Shown here: positions 9,681-19,330 of the stretch, one piece after another
Numbering within the stretch: position 1 is the stretch's first letter
How the letters are laid out: every line of letters starts with the position of its first letter
Assembly (NCBI GenBank): GCA_016169955.1
Contig: JABJUM010000080.1
Coordinates: 1 to 64,000, forward strand
Length of the DNA stretch: 64,000 nucleotides
Direction: 5' to 3'
Source: Phytophthora vignae f. sp. vignae
Lineage: Eukaryota > Oomycota > Peronosporomycetes > Peronosporales > Peronosporaceae
Program-made: the position numbers and the translations under genes
The notes under the pieces: generated by a model
Database searches by the model: none
Told to the model about the DNA's origin: nothing
The model's input: the letters and a program-made list of their open reading frames with translations, nothing else

Positions 9681-10417
9681 TGTAAGGAGGCCGACACCCT
9701 GCCAACGAATGAGATGGGTGAGACGAACGAGGCGGCGGACGCAGCATCCACGCTGGACGACGGCGTTGAAGTAGACGGCGGCGTGGAACGTGAATCCAGT
9801 CGGCCGTGTGGTCGACAGGATCTGCTGCACGGTACCGGGGGATCTATGGAATTTCCGGGTCCGCTGAACTCCGCGAACTCCACGACGGAGCTCACTCTCG
9901 AATTGGGCGACTGGCAAGCAAGCCGGACGCACACTCTGGAACTGGACGGCTAGCGAACAAGCCGCCAGCTCACGAAACGCGCGCTCGGGAGCGAGCGCAC
10001 TACGACGAACGAACGGACGAACGGTTGGTGAACGACGTGTGGCGGACGCCATTGACGAACGCAGTGGACGGCTACAGCGACGTGTACAGCTACGGGGTGA
10101 CGGACAGGAAGCAGACGGCTTCCGAGTTCTTTGACGGCTGCGACGAGTAGGACAGGCGCGTGTGGGCGTACGTCCAAGTGGCTAGAGGAGCGACCAAGGA
10201 CGGAACCAGGTTGTGCACGGTAAAGTAGACGTGTATTTGTAGTTAGTCGGTGATCGACACCGCACTAGTTCATCTAAATAAAGTAGGTGTTGCTGCCAGT
10301 CGGGCACACACCGGCGCAGTGTCAGACGCTTTGACACTGTCGGCCATCCGGACTTTGGACTGCATCAGCACAGTCGCGACCAACCCCAAGCGTGTGGGGC
10401 TCCACGAACACGTTACA
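9681..10417 (+). repeat. 5' LTR of the Ty3/Gypsy element
   Basis: It begins TGTAAGGAGGCC and ends CACGTTACA, with TG...CA ends. Its partner is at 18510-19246, with one mismatch over 737 bp. AATAAA in the sequence CTAAATAAAG (near 10276) may be the polyadenylation signal. Confidence 0.95.
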
Positions 10418-12381
10418 TGGTGGTCATACAGGGGCCTAGTGTACGTATTCGACGCAGCCCTCGACTTACGACGACGCCTGGAGACACTCGGATGGCCCGG
10501 ACGAAGGTCGTCATGCAACCCCCGACCCGTGTGGCGAGGAATCAGCCGGCGGATCAGACTCAGACGTCGCCTGTTGGTGGATCGGATCTCGTGCGACAAG
10601 AAGGACGAAGCGACGCCGAGGACGAGGAGACGAAGGAGAGCGACCTGGGCGACGCAGACAACCCGAGCGACGAGCCCGACGAGCGCGGCACCAGCGACGC
10701 TCACGACGAACCCAGCGACGAAGCTGCTGACGGAAACGACGACGGCGCGGCAACGGCTCCTATGGCGGCGCTGACGGCTGCCCTGCAGCAGATGGCAACC
10801 ACGATGGTAAGGATCGACGCGAGGCTGGATCAGCTGAGCGCAGCGCCGACCCACCCCGCATCGACCTCCGCGCCCACGGACACCAATACGCAGACGGTGG
10901 CGGTGACGGCGAACCCGCCACAGCAGACGGCACCCCTGACGAATCCGCCAACTCAGCAGGCACCGCCAGCTGCACCACGGGACGCTCCACCAGCAGCAAC
11001 GGACCGGCAAGTGGCCTATCGGTCACGGGATGGAGACGATGACGGAGATGACAGCGACGAGGACGACGAGCCCTCGGACAGCTCCGACGACGACGATGAG
11101 TCCGACGATGACGACGACGGTGGCGGCGGCCGACGTGCGCGACGCCAACCTGTGACGAGACCTGGCGACCGAGACTTCCATCGCAACCGACGGCGTGCGA
11201 TTCGGGACCTGGACTTGCCGACGTTCCTGCCGACGCCGCAGACATCTGTAACGACTTCGATCGCGCGTGTAGACTTGGCACTCGAAGGCGCACGGCTGTC
11301 AGGACGAGGTGAATGGACGGATCAAGAATTGTATTACATCTTAGGCAACAAGCTACAGGACAGCGCCGCCCGCTGGTGGGTCCAGCTGGACCGTAAGCTA
11401 CGCGATCGCGAACGGACGTGGACGAAGCTGAAGTCCTCATTGCTGCGCAGATACGGCGAGCGACCCGACAAGGCCATGGCTGAGTGGCGCGTGGGACAGC
11501 GACGGATGATGCCTGGAGAGACGTACGCGGACTTCGCCGCTGCCCTTCGTGATCTGTGTGGCAACAACCGCATCCGAGAACGCGTGCTGCTTGCACAGTT
11601 CTACCGCAGCCTAGACCGCACGACGCGAGTCCTCGTGAAGCAGCGTCCGAAGCCGACGACGCTGGAGGAAGCCGTGGACAAGGCAACGGAGATAAATGAC
11701 CCAATTGATAACGTGGCACAAGGCATGGAGAACATCGGGCAAGCATTTGTCACCGCACCTGATACGTACGTCGTGCCTGCGAACGGAACGACCGGACAGA
11801 TGGCGCTGATTCCGGGCGTCGGAAGCACGGACGTGGCGGAGGAAGATAAGCTGGCCTGCTTCACGAACTCTCGCGGCGTGTACAACAAATTCCTCGGGAT
11901 CTGGGAGGCTCCCAAAGGACGAGTGTGGAATGGACACATGTGGGCGCCCGTACCACGGAAGAGAGCGGCTCCAGTGGTCGTGCCTACGGCTGTCAAGCGT
12001 ATGGCGACGGCCAAGAACGCTCCGAAGGCGAAGGTGAACCTGGCGTTGGCTGGCGAGGACGACTACGACTACAACGAGGACGACGATGGACAGGAGACGG
12101 TGGCTCCACGCGCACCGCCGCCCCCTAAGAAACCGAAGCTCGCAGTCAGACGTACCAAGGCTGTGACGCGTCAAGTGAAGGCGTTGGAAGCTACGAGGAC
12201 GAAGCCTGAGACGGCACCGGCACCACGACGATTCGGGGAGCTGAAATGCTACGCGTGTAACCAGATGGGGCACCTCGCACGTGAGTGCCCGGATGACGAA
12301 GCTCGTGCGCGTAACGATGAGTATCTCGCTCGTCGTGAGCAGGAAAGGAAGTGTCAGGATTACGAGGATCGGGCGACGTAG
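10417..12381 (+). CDS. gag: Retrotransposon Gag polyprotein with CCHC zinc knuckle
   Basis: The open frame gives 654 aa. The first ATG overlaps the last LTR base, so the Met at 10492 (MARTKV) is an alternative start. The first 250 residues are strongly acidic and low in complexity, with long Asp/Glu/Ser runs around residues 200-240. A capsid-like region follows (LGNKLQDSAARWWVQL ... RRYGERPDKAMAEWRVGQ), typical of retrotransposon Gag. Near the C-terminus a CCHC knuckle (CYACNQMGHLAREC) should bind RNA. The stop at 12381 overlaps the pol frame, which begins by 12351 at -1. I did not find a convincing slippery heptamer. Confidence 0.9.
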   Translation: MVVIQGPSVRIRRSPRLTTTPGDTRMARTKVVMQPPTRVARNQPADQTQTSPVGGSDLVRQEGRSDAEDEETKESDLGDADNPSDEPDERGTSDAHDEPSDEAADGNDDGAATAPMAALTAALQQMATTMVRIDARLDQLSAAPTHPASTSAPTDTNTQTVAVTANPPQQTAPLTNPPTQQAPPAAPRDAPPAATDRQVAYRSRDGDDDGDDSDEDDEPSDSSDDDDESDDDDDGGGGRRARRQPVTRPGDRDFHRNRRRAIRDLDLPTFLPTPQTSVTTSIARVDLALEGARLSGRGEWTDQELYYILGNKLQDSAARWWVQLDRKLRDRERTWTKLKSSLLRRYGERPDKAMAEWRVGQRRMMPGETYADFAAALRDLCGNNRIRERVLLAQFYRSLDRTTRVLVKQRPKPTTLEEAVDKATEINDPIDNVAQGMENIGQAFVTAPDTYVVPANGTTGQMALIPGVGSTDVAEEDKLACFTNSRGVYNKFLGIWEAPKGRVWNGHMWAPVPRKRAAPVVVPTAVKRMATAKNAPKAKVNLALAGEDDYDYNEDDDGQETVAPRAPPPPKKPKLAVRRTKAVTRQVKALEATRTKPETAPAPRRFGELKCYACNQMGHLARECPDDEARARNDEYLARREQERKCQDYEDRAT

Positions 12382-15300
12382 GGGGATTACGGCGCTCGGT
12401 AGTACGACGAACTCCCCAGCGACCAGCGGCGACGTTGGCCGACGGCGAGGGCAAGGTGGTGAGCGGCATGGACGTGCCGAACGACGGGAGCGTGGCGGTG
12501 GTGAGACGAGCTGTCACGGCTCACTTGGACGAGGAGCTCATGGCTCGTGACGAAGGGCGCGCGGAGCGGTATGTAAGTACGGTGCGGCCGGCGATGGCAG
12601 CCCTGCGGTACACGCACACGACGGAGGAAGGCAATGAGGGCAGCAATGCCACGAAGAAGAACGCGGTAGTGACGACCGCGGCGGACGAGGTGGACGAGGC
12701 GACGGAGACGACAACCACGGTGGCCCCGGTTCACTCCGAGGAGGCAGCAGCCTCTGAGGAAGGCGGCACGGCGGCAGATGGCGTGCTGTTGGCTGAGGAA
12801 GGCGCCGTAGTGACGAATGCGGCGCCAGTGACGAACATGATGATGGTCACGGCGATGGCGACAGACGCTGTGACAGTGACAAGCGTGACGGACAGCGAGG
12901 TGGTCGACGACGGTGTTGTATCTGAGGAAGGCGCCACAGCACCAGCCGGCGAGGACGAGGCGGTAAATATGGAGCTCGGCATGGAGCTTACGGACGAGGC
13001 TGTGACGAAGCTCGGCAGCGTGGCGAAGGTGCGCAGGGCCGTCAAGCAGTCGAAGCGTGAGGCGAAGAAGCAGCGTGTGCAGCGTGCACGCGAGAAGGCG
13101 ATCGAGAACAGCCGAGATGATGACGAAGTCGCACGGGTAGTTGCTGAGCTCGAAGCTGAGCGTGAACTACGACGGCAGCAGCGAGCAGATGAAGCGCGGA
13201 GGGCGCTAGACGAACGAAAGCAGCGGCGGGCTGCTGATGGTGACGACAGGACGGGCGAGCGAGCCCATGTGAACTTGGTGCAGCACGGCACCACGGTGAT
13301 GAACGAGTATGACGGTGGTGTCGAAGGTGAGAGAGTGGCGGCCAGCGACGGGTTGCCCACAGCCGGCATGATGGTGGACGGCGTACAGCAGCACGTCAAG
13401 ATTGACAGCGGTGCGCGCTACTCCGTGGCTGGTACGGACTGGACGGCACGGGGAGAACGGAAGCATGTAGACGCCCCTGTGACGTACGTAGAAGGCATTG
13501 GCGGCTTCTTGCTCGACGTGCTCGGCGTATGGACCTTCACCATGACGAACGTGTACGGCCAGACGGTGACCATTGACGCATGCATCGTCGAGGGGTGCAC
13601 CAGTGAGTTTCTCGTGGGCGTCGACTTCCTCGAAGGACACAGAGCTACAATGGACTTCGATCGTGGCGAGGTGCGCTACCACGAGCGTAGCAGCGAAGTG
13701 ATCATCCCGTTCAGGACGACGGAGGAGACGAACGACTCAGCGGTGGCAGCTGTGCGGCTGGCCAGTGCTACAAACTTACACCGACGTGCTGTGCAGACGG
13801 TGGAGGTTGCGATTGCGGCACCTGATGGCGAAGAAGGAGTGTTCTTGCCGACAGTGAACAACGGTGCGGTATTGTTGGCGTCAGCGGTGACCAAGGTGAC
13901 GAACGGGAAAGCGCTGATACCTGCGATCAACACATACGGAGGACGCATCAAACTGCCCAGCAAGAAGGAGCTAGGTGTATGGATACCTATTAATCAAGAC
14001 ATTGAGTTCTTGACGACGCATGGTGAGTTGCAGCCGGAACGTGTGGATGAGTGGCTGAATGAGTTGGGCGACACTGTCACGCCCTTGGACGACGAACACG
14101 ACGTGGACATCGGCGCGGACGAACCAGACGCCCGTGCCCTTATCCTGAAACTACTGCGTGCTTACCGAGACTTAGCGAACGCGCAGGATGAGTGTCCGCC
14201 TGCGACGACGCTCAACGTGGAGCACCACATTGATACTGGGGACGCTGCGCCCATCATGATGAGACGGAGACGGCAGGCACAGACGGAGGACGCTATTGTA
14301 GACAGTAACGTCGACTCTATGCTGTCCGCGGGAGTGATTGAGCACGGAGAAGGCGCCTGGGGCTTCCCCGTGGTGCTCGTGCGTAAGAAAGATGGATCTG
14401 TACGGTTCTGTGTGGACTATCGCGCTCTCAATAGCGTCACACGCAAAGATGTCTATCCATTGCCACGGATCGACGAGACGCTAGAGTCATTGGGAGGTGC
14501 ACGGCTATTTACGACGCTAGATCTACGCTCTGGGTACTGGCAGATTCGTGTGGCAGAAGAAGACCGTGACAAGACGGCCTTTATGACTAAGAGAGGACTG
14601 TACCGCTTCAAGCGCATGCCTTTCGGCCTAACCAATGCTCCGGCCACCTTTCAGCGGCTCATGAATGGAGTATTGCGCGGACTGACGTGGATGACGTGCC
14701 TGGTATACCTGGACGACATAATTATCTTCACGAAGGACGGCATGGAACGACACGTGGTTGAATTAGCAGGTGTATTAGAGAGATTAAGGGCGGCTGGCCT
14801 AAGTCTCAAGCTGAAAAAGTGTACCTTCGCTACGACTTCCATGGAGTATCTTGGCCACCATCTGAGCGACAAGGGCGTGCAGCCCGCAGAACGGCTGGTT
14901 CAGTCAGTGCGCGAGTTCCCGCGACCTGTAGACGCGACTGAGGTGAAGCGGTTCGTCCACCTCGCTGGATATTACAGGAAGTTTATCGCTGCGTTTGGCT
15001 CGATCGTGGAGCCCATGACGAGATTGTTGAAGAAGGACGTGCAATGGGAGTGGACGGAGGCTCAGGAGTTCGCCTTTGAACGGGTGAAGATGCTGCTGAC
15101 GACGCGACCTCTCCTAATCTACCCTAACTTCGAGCTACCGTTCCGCTTAGTGACAGACGCCAGCAAGATCGGCTTAGGCGCCTGGCTCATGCAGGATCAC
15201 GGGCACGGATGGCAGCCGATTGCATATGCTAGCAAAGTGAACAGCACGGCAGAGTCGAATTACTCGATCACGGAGCTCGAGTGTCTCGCTGTAGTGTGGT

Positions 15301-17459
15301 CCGTCAAGATGTTCCGACCCTACCTGTATGGCCGGGCCTTCACGATCATAACGGACCACGCAGCACTCAAGTGGCTCATGACTCGGCCGAACCTGGCTGG
15401 AAGATTGCACCGATGGTCGCTGATACTACAAGAATACGACTTTCAGGTCGAGTACCGGCCTGGATCGACGAACGTGGTGGCAGCCGCCTTATCCCGGGCG
15501 CCAGCGGCAGTCAGAGCAGCGATAGGACGGCAGCGACGGCGCCAGACGACACCAAGTACGAGAAGTGCGGCGGCAGGTGACGCAACGACGACAGCAGGTG
15601 CGCTCGCGGCGGAGGCAACGACGGCTGACATCACGGCGGCTCTGACAGCGACCGGCACAATGGCGACGAGCGACGATTCGGCGCTGACTACGGCGGCAGC
15701 GACGCCACCGAGTGAGACGGCGGCCACGGCGACAACAACGGAGACGGTGGATAGGACGACGGAAGCTGGCATCATGGCGACGGGCAGAGCAAGACACGTG
15801 GACGGCGACATGACCCCAGCAGCGGCTGAGGATCAGACGCGCGAGGTAACGGACCAGCTGATGAACGAGACGGCGATGCCAGAAGGCGTGGCACGCGCAG
15901 CCACCACACCCGAACCGGACGCGAGGACGACGACCACGGAGGCAGTGCCAGTGCGGCTGTCGACGGACGAAGCGGCGCCGACGGAGATTACGACGGCCCC
16001 AAGGGTCACGGTAACGGCAACAGCGACGGCTCCGAGCCGGACCCCGACGACACGAAGTACGGTGAACGATGCGAAGGCGACGACAGTCGAGGTGGTGACG
16101 GCGAACGACACTGCCGGAGTGACAGCGAATGGCGAGAACAGCGGAGCGGCCACGGCCATGACGGACGGCTCAACAGTGACGGCCACCACTGGCCAGAAGC
16201 GCACGAAGAAGGCGACGCCTCCTGCAACGAGACGCAGTGAGCGCCTCCGCGAGCGAGGACAGCGGCATGTGCATTGGGCTACAACAGAGACGAATGAAGA
16301 CGACACGACCAGCACCCGATACAGTGCTGGGCGAGTTACGACTACGGAGGCGACGGCAACTACGAGGCCAACGGCAACTACGAAGACTACGACGGCTACG
16401 ACAACACGGATGGCGTCGAGTGACGTGCCCGCAGCGACGACGACTGCCCCACGTGACCAAGGAACAGCCGTGCCGAGTGCTGGTGCAGTACGAGACGACG
16501 GGTGCCACACGGCGGCCAGTGCGACACAAACACATGCAACGAGTACGACACGAACACGGACTTCGAGTCCGACGAGCACAGAGAGGGCAGCATCTCCCTC
16601 GCGACGCGACGAGAAAACGAGTGCGGCAGCGCCAAGGGCGACGACGCCACCAGTGACGAAGACGAAGGCCAATGCGAAGGGTGCGACCAACGCGAAGACG
16701 ACGAGCGAGACAGCGGTGACGACGGTGAACGCCCCGGTGACGAAGGACGTGACGAATGGCGCGGTGACGGTGACGAGCGGCACAGTGTCGATGACGAGCA
16801 GTACAGATGGCATAGACGATGACGAGACGAGTGCCCCTGTTGATGACTATACGCTCCAGCTGAGTGACGAAGAGCTGATGACTGCGCAGCAGCGCAGCAA
16901 GTTCGTGAAGCGGCTCACGGCCGATGGCAAGTACGGCAGCATGATGGTCGAGAACATGCACGGCCTGGTGACGGTCGACACGCCCAACGGACGACGGGTG
17001 GTGTTGCCACCGACACTTTGGGCGGCTGTCTTTAAGGAGATGAACGGCAGCGTGTGGAGCGGACACCTGCGCGGGCCTCACACGTATGGCCGCGTAGCCC
17101 AGCTGTACTGGTGGCCTGGATTGTATCGAGAGGTGCGACGCTGGGTGCGAGGATGCCCAGAGTGCGGTTCCCGAAAGGCAAAACCACGAGAAGTGATCCC
17201 GCCACTACGAAGTCTACGAGGAGGCGCAGTTGGAGACCGGTGGGCGCTCGATGTCGCCGGACCCTTTCCAGTAGCTGTCGGTGGTGACAGGTATGTCATC
17301 GCTGCTGTCGAGTACGTGACGAGGTACGCGGTGGCAAGCTGCGTGACGGAACACACGGCAGAGACGGTGGCCAAATTCATCATGCAGGAAGTGGTGTTAC
17401 GCTTCGGCGTGTTCCGCGAGTTGCTAACGGATGGAGCCCAGAAATGGCGGGCAAGGTGA
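12351..17459 (+). CDS. pol: Retrotransposon Pol: protease, reverse transcriptase, RNase H and N-terminal integrase
   Basis: The open frame is 1,702 codons. An acidic and coiled-coil-like leader comes first (KQRVQRAREKAIE region, about residues 230-300). An aspartic protease follows with DSGA near residue 352. The reverse transcriptase has FCVDYRALN, the FGLTNAPATFQ motif and the catalytic YLDD near residue 785. RNase H begins at TDASKIGLGAW (about 931) and runs to about 1045. Roughly 440 residues dominated by Thr and Ala separate it from the integrase. The integrase zinc-binding HHCC motif lies around residues 1570-1610, and the first catalytic Asp is in RWALDVAGPF. The frame then shifts near 17437-17445, just after LLTDGA, and stops at 17459. 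The enzymes would copy and insert the element. Confidence 0.92.
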   Translation: MSGLRGSGDVGGLRRSVVRRTPQRPAATLADGEGKVVSGMDVPNDGSVAVVRRAVTAHLDEELMARDEGRAERYVSTVRPAMAALRYTHTTEEGNEGSNATKKNAVVTTAADEVDEATETTTTVAPVHSEEAAASEEGGTAADGVLLAEEGAVVTNAAPVTNMMMVTAMATDAVTVTSVTDSEVVDDGVVSEEGATAPAGEDEAVNMELGMELTDEAVTKLGSVAKVRRAVKQSKREAKKQRVQRAREKAIENSRDDDEVARVVAELEAERELRRQQRADEARRALDERKQRRAADGDDRTGERAHVNLVQHGTTVMNEYDGGVEGERVAASDGLPTAGMMVDGVQQHVKIDSGARYSVAGTDWTARGERKHVDAPVTYVEGIGGFLLDVLGVWTFTMTNVYGQTVTIDACIVEGCTSEFLVGVDFLEGHRATMDFDRGEVRYHERSSEVIIPFRTTEETNDSAVAAVRLASATNLHRRAVQTVEVAIAAPDGEEGVFLPTVNNGAVLLASAVTKVTNGKALIPAINTYGGRIKLPSKKELGVWIPINQDIEFLTTHGELQPERVDEWLNELGDTVTPLDDEHDVDIGADEPDARALILKLLRAYRDLANAQDECPPATTLNVEHHIDTGDAAPIMMRRRRQAQTEDAIVDSNVDSMLSAGVIEHGEGAWGFPVVLVRKKDGSVRFCVDYRALNSVTRKDVYPLPRIDETLESLGGARLFTTLDLRSGYWQIRVAEEDRDKTAFMTKRGLYRFKRMPFGLTNAPATFQRLMNGVLRGLTWMTCLVYLDDIIIFTKDGMERHVVELAGVLERLRAAGLSLKLKKCTFATTSMEYLGHHLSDKGVQPAERLVQSVREFPRPVDATEVKRFVHLAGYYRKFIAAFGSIVEPMTRLLKKDVQWEWTEAQEFAFERVKMLLTTRPLLIYPNFELPFRLVTDASKIGLGAWLMQDHGHGWQPIAYASKVNSTAESNYSITELECLAVVWSVKMFRPYLYGRAFTIITDHAALKWLMTRPNLAGRLHRWSLILQEYDFQVEYRPGSTNVVAAALSRAPAAVRAAIGRQRRRQTTPSTRSAAAGDATTTAGALAAEATTADITAALTATGTMATSDDSALTTAAATPPSETAATATTTETVDRTTEAGIMATGRARHVDGDMTPAAAEDQTREVTDQLMNETAMPEGVARAATTPEPDARTTTTEAVPVRLSTDEAAPTEITTAPRVTVTATATAPSRTPTTRSTVNDAKATTVEVVTANDTAGVTANGENSGAATAMTDGSTVTATTGQKRTKKATPPATRRSERLRERGQRHVHWATTETNEDDTTSTRYSAGRVTTTEATATTRPTATTKTTTATTTRMASSDVPAATTTAPRDQGTAVPSAGAVRDDGCHTAASATQTHATSTTRTRTSSPTSTERAASPSRRDEKTSAAAPRATTPPVTKTKANAKGATNAKTTSETAVTTVNAPVTKDVTNGAVTVTSGTVSMTSSTDGIDDDETSAPVDDYTLQLSDEELMTAQQRSKFVKRLTADGKYGSMMVENMHGLVTVDTPNGRRVVLPPTLWAAVFKEMNGSVWSGHLRGPHTYGRVAQLYWWPGLYREVRRWVRGCPECGSRKAKPREVIPPLRSLRGGAVGDRWALDVAGPFPVAVGGDRYVIAAVEYVTRYAVASCVTEHTAETVAKFIMQEVVLRFGVFRELLTDGAQKWRAR

Positions 17460-18514
17460 TCGAGGAGCTCGTGCAGTTGCTCCAGGCGCACCAAATCAAC
17501 CCGGTGCCCTACCGACCCCAGCTGGTTGGACTTGTTGAACGTTTTCATCGTTCATGGAAGGACTGTGTAGCGACATACATGCAGGACGAGAGGCAAGCAG
17601 ACTGGAACCTGTGGGTGAAATTTGCAGTGTACTCCTACAACTCGGCTCGACACTCAACGGTGGCGCTGAGCCCCAATGAATTGATGACGGGCAGACGGCT
17701 GCGAGCACCCAACGAGTTACTACGACGGACGGCAGTGACGGAGGCTGGCGAGTTGCCAGTGTACCACGCGAACCTGCTGAAGGCGATGGAACGGAGTCAC
17801 GAGTGCGCTGAGCGTGCTCGGCAGCGTGGGCAGGAACGACAAGCACGGTACTACAACCGCAAGACGAGAAACAAGCGGAAGTTTCAGCCTGGCGACCTGG
17901 TTTGGTTGCACAACCCTCCGCGTGGGAGGAATGCTACTAAATTTGTACACCAGTGGATGGGACCCCTGCGCATTGTAGAACCTGCTGGCTACGACAACTT
18001 TGTCCTGACGAGAGAGGACAAGACGGGCAAGACTGAGACGCTGATTGCTCACGTCTCGTTCTTGATTAGCTATCACTACCCTGAGGCACTGCTAGCGCAA
18101 GTTGCGCGTGATATTGACGAACAACTCGCTGATGAAGACCAGCGGCCGACGCGGGATGAACCGGCGCCAACAGCGGCTGTACGGTCAGCGAAGGCAACTG
18201 CTGAGCGAGCAACGAGAGCGAGAAGCGCGAAACGAACGAGATCAGCAGTGGACGACGCTGCTGAACACGGAGGCACGCGTGGCCTCTTGGTGGAGCGACG
18301 AAGGCGACGCCGACGCAACGGTGCGGGCCAGTATGTACTGGAGTACGAGTTGTACTTCTGCAGCGACCCACGACGATGGGCAACGGGCGACGGCGAGCTA
18401 TGGCTCGACGATGATGGACGTATGCGTGCAAGGTGGACGTCGGTGTCCGAGTACGAACGACTCTACATGGACGACCGGGTCGTGGAAGACCCTGGGTATG
18501 AGGAAGACGTGTAA
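17444..18514 (+). CDS. C-terminal part of retrotransposon integrase, in a shifted frame
   Basis: This frame continues the integrase core directly after the break: GLVERFHRSWKD carries the catalytic Glu. Next comes the segment shared by these integrases up to a GPY/F-like module (WMGPLRIVEPAGYDNFVL). A basic tail ends in a possible degenerate chromodomain (GLLVERRRRRRRNGAGQYVL ... EYELYF). The two frames overlap by 16 bp and the homology is continuous, so a single-base deletion explains the break. The stop TAA at 18512-18514 lies inside the first bases of the 3' LTR. A recent mutation or an assembly error are both possible, because the LTRs are almost identical. Confidence 0.85.
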   Translation: MAGKVIEELVQLLQAHQINPVPYRPQLVGLVERFHRSWKDCVATYMQDERQADWNLWVKFAVYSYNSARHSTVALSPNELMTGRRLRAPNELLRRTAVTEAGELPVYHANLLKAMERSHECAERARQRGQERQARYYNRKTRNKRKFQPGDLVWLHNPPRGRNATKFVHQWMGPLRIVEPAGYDNFVLTREDKTGKTETLIAHVSFLISYHYPEALLAQVARDIDEQLADEDQRPTRDEPAPTAAVRSAKATAERATRARSAKRTRSAVDDAAEHGGTRGLLVERRRRRRRNGAGQYVLEYELYFCSDPRRWATGDGELWLDDDGRMRARWTSVSEYERLYMDDRVVEDPGYEEDV

Positions 18515-19246
18515 GGAGGCCGACACCCTGCCAACGAATGAGATGGGTGAGACGAACGAGGCGGCGGACGCAGCATCCACGCTGGACGACGGCGTTGAAG
18601 TAGACGGCGGCGTGGAACGTGAATCCAGTCGGCCGTGTGGTCGACAGGATCTGCTGCACGGTACCGGGGGATCTATGGAATTTCCGGGTCCGCTGAACTC
18701 CGCGAACTCCACGACGGAGCTCACTCTCGAATTGGGCGACTGGCAAGCAAGCCGGACGCACACTCTGGAACTGGACGGCTAGCGAACAAGCCGCCAGCTC
18801 ACGAAACGCGCGCTCGGGAGCGAGCGCACTACGACGAACGAACGGACGAACGGTTGGTGAACGACGTGTGGCGGACGCCATTGACGAACGCAGTGGACGG
18901 CTACAGCGACGTGTACAGCTACGGGGTGACGGACAGGAAGCAGACGGCTTCCGAGTTCTTTGACGGCTGCGACGAGTAGGACAGGCGCGTGTGGGCGTAC
19001 GTCCAAGTGGCTAGAGGAGCGACCAAAGACGGAACCAGGTTGTGCACGGTAAAGTAGACGTGTATTTGTAGTTAGTCGGTGATCGACACCGCACTAGTTC
19101 ATCTAAATAAAGTAGGTGTTGCTGCCAGTCGGGCACACACCGGCGCAGTGTCAGACGCTTTGACACTGTCGGCCATCCGGACTTTGGACTGCATCAGCAC
19201 AGTCGCGACCAACCCCAAGCGTGTGGGGCTCCACGAACACGTTACA
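18510..19246 (+). repeat. 3' LTR of the Ty3/Gypsy element
   Basis: This is the direct repeat of 9681-10417, with one substitution at 19027. It is followed by the target-site copy CACT and then by the N-terminal codons of the interrupted bZIP gene. Confidence 0.95.
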
Positions 19247-19316
19247 CACTGGTAGTTGGGTGGGTGGAGCACACTGCTCATTGTAGAGTGAGGCAACTCG
19301 TCGATGCGTTGAAGGC

Positions 19317-19330
19317 AAATTGCGAAATGA
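19317..19330 (-). promoter_or_regulatory. Inr element of the interrupted bZIP gene
   Basis: On the minus strand the sequence TCATTTCGCAATTT matches the oomycete Inr core TCATTYYNCAWTTT at every position. It lies 37 bp upstream of the ATG at 19280. It shows that the promoter and first codons of the split gene remain on the far side of the retrotransposon. Confidence 0.6.

Larger units (their letters stand above)
9681..19246 (+). mobile_element. Full-length Ty3/Gypsy-type LTR retrotransposon
   Basis: This is a 9,566-bp element with 737-bp LTRs (TGTAAGG...GTTACA) that differ at a single base (G at 10198, A at 19027), so insertion was recent. It is flanked by a 4-bp duplication CACT (9677-9680 and 19247-19250). 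TGGTGGTCATACAGGGG directly after the 5' LTR is the likely primer-binding site. The purine-rich GAGGAAGACG just before the 3' LTR is a weak polypurine tract. The order is gag, protease, reverse transcriptase, RNase H, integrase, which defines the Ty3/Gypsy class. Pol is -1 relative to gag. The integrase is broken by a one-base frameshift, so this copy is probably non-autonomous as sequenced. Confidence 0.95.
8649..19280 (-). pseudogene. bZIP gene split by an LTR retrotransposon and carrying a frameshift
   Basis: The N-terminal codons lie at 19280-19247 (MSSVLHPPNYQ plus part of a Trp codon). The rest resumes at 9680 (WFSDIVIGHV). The break falls inside Trp codon 12, and the joined junction restores the family N-terminal motif. 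A canonical basic region follows (RNRESIARARKK, Asn and Arg in place) with Leu heptads. The C-terminal domain is then cut by a one-base frameshift near 8849-8852 (one C too many in a CCC run). The matching continuation (VTFEWDD ... TPLLKLLGSLEAVSRVFDNA) reads in the next frame to a stop at 8649. The gene is therefore broken twice. Its Inr element survives beyond the insertion at 19317-19330. Confidence 0.88.

Noticed and set aside
9714..10150. Small open frames inside the LTRs (for example MGETNEAADAAST)
   Set aside because: They lie entirely in the LTR, repeat identically in both copies and have no recognisable product.
15833..16813. Long minus-strand open frame (326 codons) opposite pol
   Set aside because: It is a mirror of the Thr/Ala low-complexity part of pol, rich in Val/Ala/Ser, with no motif.
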